Shown: in pieces, positions 61,046-64,000 of the stretch | Layout: each line of letters starts with the position of its first letter | How positions within the stretch are numbered: the stretch's first letter is position 1 | Assembly: GCF_014229095.1 (NCBI RefSeq) | Contig: NZ_JAARZC010000002.1 | Coordinates: 1 to 64,000 of the forward strand | Reading direction: 5' to 3' | Origin: Listeria cossartiae subsp. cayugensis | GTDB taxonomy: Bacteria > Bacillota > Bacilli > Lactobacillales > Listeriaceae | DNA length: 64,000 nt | The notes under the pieces: model-generated | What the model saw: only the letters and a program-made list of their open reading frames with translations | Database searches by the model: none | Told to the model about the DNA's origin: nothing | Made by a program: the position numbers and the translations under genes

Positions 61046-62498
61046 TTGTTCTCATTCTCCTTTCAGCAACACCTAGTAGTCTCGACAGGCTAAATGTTAG
61101 TACAAAGTAAATTAACGATGTAATGATTAGCGGGATAAATGGCTTGAAGCTTGCGCCTTGAACTACGCCAGTCATAAACATTAGTTCTGTTACACCGATC
61201 ACGGATACGATGGAAGATTCTTTAATAACAGTGACGAATTCATTCCCAAGTGCAGGAAGAATATTTTTCACAGCTTGTGGCAAGATGATGTAACGCATGC
61301 TTGCTCCTTGTGTCATACCAAGAGAACGAGCTGCTTCCATTTGTCCTTTGTTGACAGCGGAAATACCTGCACGGATAATTTCAGCAACATAAGCGGCGCT
61401 GTTTAAGGATAGGGCGATACAACCAGAAACGAAGGCTGATACGTCCATTCCGATGATTTGCGTTCCGAAAAAGACGATGAAAATTTGAATAAGAAGTGGC
61501 GTACCACGAACAAATTCAATATAACATGCTGCTGGCCAGCGTAACCATCTTGTTTTTGCTAGTTTCATGAGTGCTAGTAATGAGCCGAGAATAGCGCCAC
61601 ATAATACGCCGATAGCGGCAAGGGCAATCGTTATTAATGTACCGGTGATAAAGTAGTTGCCATATTTTTCATAGAAGCTACCGTCTTGGAACATTAGTTT
61701 ATTGGCTTCTTTTTGGTATTTTTTCAGTAAGCCTGTGTCTTGGATGTCTTTAATGGAGGCGTTAACTTTTGCTTGCAATTCAGTGGAGCCTTTTGGCATT
61801 GCGATGGCTGTTTCTTTACTACCGTTAGCAAATTTGATATCGGCCATAGCGAGTGTTTTATCTTGGCTAATATATGCTTCGGCGACGGGGCCTTCTAAAA
61901 CAACGGCATCGACTTTGTTGCTTTTAAGGTTAAGAATGAGGTCGGGCACTTTTTGAAGGGAAACTACTTCAGAACCAACTAGCTCGTTTTGAGCTAATTC
62001 TTCTTGTGTCGTTTGCTTTTGGGCACCAACTTTCACGCCACTAAAATCATTCACACTTGTAAATTTATCTTTATCTGTTTTTCTAATCACAACTCGTTGT
62101 TGAACGAACATATATGGATCAGAAAAATCTACTTCTTTTTGACGTTCGGGTGTTGGTGACATCCCGGAAATAATCATATCAATTTTGCCGGTTTTTAGTG
62201 AGCCAAGTAAACTGTCGAAGTTCATTTCTTTAATATCTAACTTCACATCTAAATCTTTGGCAATTTTTTCGGCAATGCTTACATCAAAACCAACGACTTT
62301 ATCTTTACCATCGATTGTTTGATGAAATTCATACGGTGGATAGTCAGCGGAAAGTCCGACTGTCAAAACACCTTTTTCTTGAATGTTAGTTAAGGTTTGA
62401 TCCTTGGTATCAGCGGCGAACACAGTAGTGAAGCCAGAAAATACAACTATAAAAACAAGTAAAATTGCGGCGAACTTTTGTAATAAATGCTTCTGCAT
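61038..62498 (-). CDS. arpJ: ArpJ, fused substrate-binding protein and permease of an amino-acid ABC transporter
   Basis: 486-aa fusion. A signal peptide (about 1-29) leads into a family-3 solute-binding domain (about 35-255; [26 protein letters not shown]). It is joined to a His/Glu/Gln permease domain (about 270-480) with [20 protein letters not shown] and the EAA loop [26 protein letters not shown]. The receptor is thus tethered to the membrane channel. arpJ is known from L. monocytogenes as a gene induced inside host cells. The ATPase gene follows with an 8-bp overlap. Confidence 0.9.
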   Translation of the reverse strand: MQKHLLQKFAAILLVFIVVFSGFTTVFAADTKDQTLTNIQEKGVLTVGLSADYPPYEFHQTIDGKDKVVGFDVSIAEKIAKDLDVKLDIKEMNFDSLLGSLKTGKIDMIISGMSPTPERQKEVDFSDPYMFVQQRVVIRKTDKDKFTSVNDFSGVKVGAQKQTTQEELAQNELVGSEVVSLQKVPDLILNLKSNKVDAVVLEGPVAEAYISQDKTLAMADIKFANGSKETAIAMPKGSTELQAKVNASIKDIQDTGLLKKYQKEANKLMFQDGSFYEKYGNYFITGTLITIALAAIGVLCGAILGSLLALMKLAKTRWLRWPAACYIEFVRGTPLLIQIFIVFFGTQIIGMDVSAFVSGCIALSLNSAAYVAEIIRAGISAVNKGQMEAARSLGMTQGASMRYIILPQAVKNILPALGNEFVTVIKESSIVSVIGVTELMFMTGVVQGASFKPFIPLIITSLIYFVLTFSLSRLLGVAERRMRTSD

Positions 62499-62529
62499 AA
62501 GTACAACTCCCTTTAGTATTTGAGTAATT

Positions 62530-62566
62530 TATAATAAATGAATCGTTATTATCGATGTTTATTATA
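62530..62566 (-). promoter_or_regulatory. Dyad-rich promoter region of arpJ
   Basis: TATAATAAA and TTTATTATA (perfect 9-bp arms, 19 nt apart) enclose an ATCG/CGAT pair. Minus-strand TATAAT (62561-62566) is a candidate -10. It may bind an arginine- or amino-acid-responsive regulator; the match to an ARG box is only partial. Confidence 0.35.
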
Positions 62567-62652
62567 ATACATCAAAATGAGTAAATATGCAATATCTTTT
62601 TAAAATAATCTTATTTTTTCGTATAATTATTAGTTTTATTCAAAAAAATGTA

Positions 62653-62681
62653 TAAAAAGAACCTCGCATAAGCAAGGTTCT
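62653..62681 (-). terminator. Terminator of the pit operon
   Basis: On the minus strand AGAACCTTGC pairs with GCGAGGTTCT (one G-T pair, 4-nt loop), followed by TTTTTA. Confidence 0.85.
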
Positions 62682-62689
62682 AAAGTGTA

Positions 62690-63688
62690 TTAAAGAATGA
62701 ATCTTAGTACATAGAAGATAAGTGCTGCAATCGTTGCAGAAATAGGAAGTGTGATAACCCATGTGATAATCATGCGTTGTGCAGTATCCCATTTGACACC
62801 TTTCACACGGTGAGCTGTTCCAACACCAAGGATAGAAGAGCTGATTACATGTGTTGTACTAACTGGTAAATGAATGAAAGTAGCACCGAAAATAATGATA
62901 ACGGAGCTTAAATCAGCCGCTACACCATTAACTGGTTTGATTTTCATGATTTTACCGCCGACAGTTTTGATGATTTTCCAACCACCAATACTTGTACCAA
63001 TTGCCATTGCAATCGCACAGGATACTTGAACCCATAATTGCACATCATCAGTTGTTTGGAAACCACTAGCAATTAATGCCATTGTGATGATACCCATTGA
63101 TTTTTGTGCATCGTTTGTTCCGTGTGTGTATGATTGTAGCGCAGCAGTTCCGACTTGAATCATCCGGAAGCGCCGATTGGTCGTGGCTAAGTTTAAGTTC
63201 TTCAAGAATATCTTGAAAAGTGAATATATCGTGTAACCGACTACGAAAGCAAGTACAGGAGATACTAATAAACCAACAATGATTTTAGTAAATCCGCTGT
63301 ATTCAATTGATGCAAATCCAGCTGATGCAATTGCTGCACCTGCGATGGAGCCAATCAAGGCATGAGAGGAACTACTAGGAATTCCGAAATACCAAGTGAT
63401 TAAGTTCCATGCAATAGCTGAAAGTAATGCTGCTAAAATAACAAGTTCCCCGTGATCTAAAGCGAATGGGTTAACAATGTCTTTTGTAATTGTTTTAGCA
63501 ACCCCTGTGAATGAAATAGCACCCACAAAGTTCATTACAGCAGCGAGAATAATCGCATGTCGTGGTTTTAAGGCTTTTGTAGAGACACTAGTCGCAATGG
63601 CGTTAGCTGTATCATGAAACCCGTTGATTAGGTCAAATGCTAGCGCGGCAAGTACGATGACGAGGGTGATGAGAAACATTCCTTCCAT
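62690..63688 (-). CDS. pit: Low-affinity inorganic phosphate transporter (PitA family)
   Basis: Membrane transporter of 332 aa with about ten hydrophobic segments. The inverted-repeat Pit signatures are present: DLINGFHDTANAIATSVSTKAL (about 20-41), and SYTHGTNDAQKSMGI in the second half (about 187-201). It imports phosphate as a metal-phosphate complex with protons. It lies 13 nt after the DUF47 gene, its usual partner. Confidence 0.92.
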   Translation of the reverse strand: MEGMFLITLVIVLAALAFDLINGFHDTANAIATSVSTKALKPRHAIILAAVMNFVGAISFTGVAKTITKDIVNPFALDHGELVILAALLSAIAWNLITWYFGIPSSSSHALIGSIAGAAIASAGFASIEYSGFTKIIVGLLVSPVLAFVVGYTIYSLFKIFLKNLNLATTNRRFRMIQVGTAALQSYTHGTNDAQKSMGIITMALIASGFQTTDDVQLWVQVSCAIAMAIGTSIGGWKIIKTVGGKIMKIKPVNGVAADLSSVIIIFGATFIHLPVSTTHVISSSILGVGTAHRVKGVKWDTAQRMIITWVITLPISATIAALIFYVLRFIL

Positions 63689-63701
63689 CTATCTAGGCCC
63701 C

Positions 63702-64000
63702 TTACGCATTTTTCATGACAATTGATTCAAGCGTATTAGCAACGCTTTGACAACTATCAGCAATGTCTTCTAATTTTTCATAAACTTCTCTTAGACGAAT
63801 AAGTTTAATTGGATCTTTTTCGTTTTGGAAAAGTTGGATTAGTGATTCGCGGTAAACATCATCACATTGAGATTCGTAATCTTTAATTTGAATCGCAAGT
63901 TTACGAACATCTTTTAGTTTTTTATCAAAAACAAGATCAACTGCTTTTTCAATTTCAACAGTGCTTGCTTGAATAGCTTGGATAAATTTAGTCATGTATT
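63702..64000 (-). CDS. DUF47 (PhoU-like) Pit accessory protein, partial
   Basis: C-terminal part (about 98 residues) of a DUF47 protein; full members have about 205 residues. The open frame continues through the window edge, and ATG 63995 is internal rather than a true start (the codon before it, TAC, is open and no ribosome site is visible). It has long amphipathic helices (KKLKDVRKLAIQIKDYESQCDDVYRESLI) as in PhoU-like four-helix proteins. The gene is the usual regulator partner of Pit and sits directly upstream of it. Confidence 0.88.
   Translation of the reverse strand, partial: YMTKFIQAIQASTVEIEKAVDLVFDKKLKDVRKLAIQIKDYESQCDDVYRESLIQLFQNEKDPIKLIRLREVYEKLEDIADSCQSVANTLESIVMKNA

Overview
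The window is a 64 kb chromosomal segment of a low-GC Firmicute and is best read as Listeria sensu stricto (L. monocytogenes / L. innocua group). The evidence is recognised gene content and order: glutamate decarboxylase plus antiporter (gadD2/gadT2 type), the arpJ amino-acid transporter, comK beside addBA, the Hfq-binding sRNA LhrA, and a fruR-fruK-fruA operon. Species cannot be fixed without alignment. Locus comparisons with strain EGD-e below are from memory. No insertion sequence, CRISPR array or prophage was found.

Layout. 1-793: eight tRNA genes (Phe, Tyr, Trp, His, Gln, Gly, Cys, Leu) closed by a terminator, probably the tail of an rRNA-associated array. 992-5445: a Mga/PRD-type regulator facing a glutamate-dependent acid-resistance pair, with a small ORF in the gadT leader. 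5836-9126: an Rrf2 regulator and a YhgE/Pip-type envelope protein. 9283-15300: a six-gene chitobiose-type PTS operon (IIC, IIB, IIA, ChbG deacetylase, LicR-type regulator, GH4 phospho-glycosidase). It appears absent between the flanking genes in EGD-e, and it feeds the adjacent HAD phosphatase and nagB. 17060-23516: membrane protein, Crp-like protein, an MFS exporter with an overlapping leader peptide, an amidohydrolase and a Na+/H+ antiporter. 23541-31409: a LysR regulator divergent from a nine-gene operon matching the B. subtilis ytm/ytn sulfur-compound uptake and oxidation operon. 31482-36186: pseudouridine synthase, pseudouridine catabolism (HTH-fused kinase and glycosidase), DUF523, PepC. 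36405-39977: fructose operon. 40084-48903: XRE regulator, uninterrupted comK, an IDEAL-type small protein and the AddAB nuclease. 48904-58459: housekeeping enzymes and membrane proteins, a SufT-like gene behind a Fur-like box, an orphan PTS IIA, LhrA, a PfpI protease, a purine permease and a HAD hydrolase. 58577-64000: an unrecognised 150-aa protein, an aminotransferase, the arpJ ABC transporter, and the Pit phosphate transporter with its DUF47 partner running off the edge.

Most notable: the accessory chitobiose operon with a visible operator, promoter and cre; a 7-codon leader peptide overlapping the MFS start; a 22-codon ORF with a strong ribosome site ahead of gadT; a Fur-like box in front of the sufT-like gene; a Crp-type palindrome ahead of a Crp-like gene; two LysR-type repeats exactly 20 bp apart; and an intact comK whose putative phage A118 integration core appears altered.
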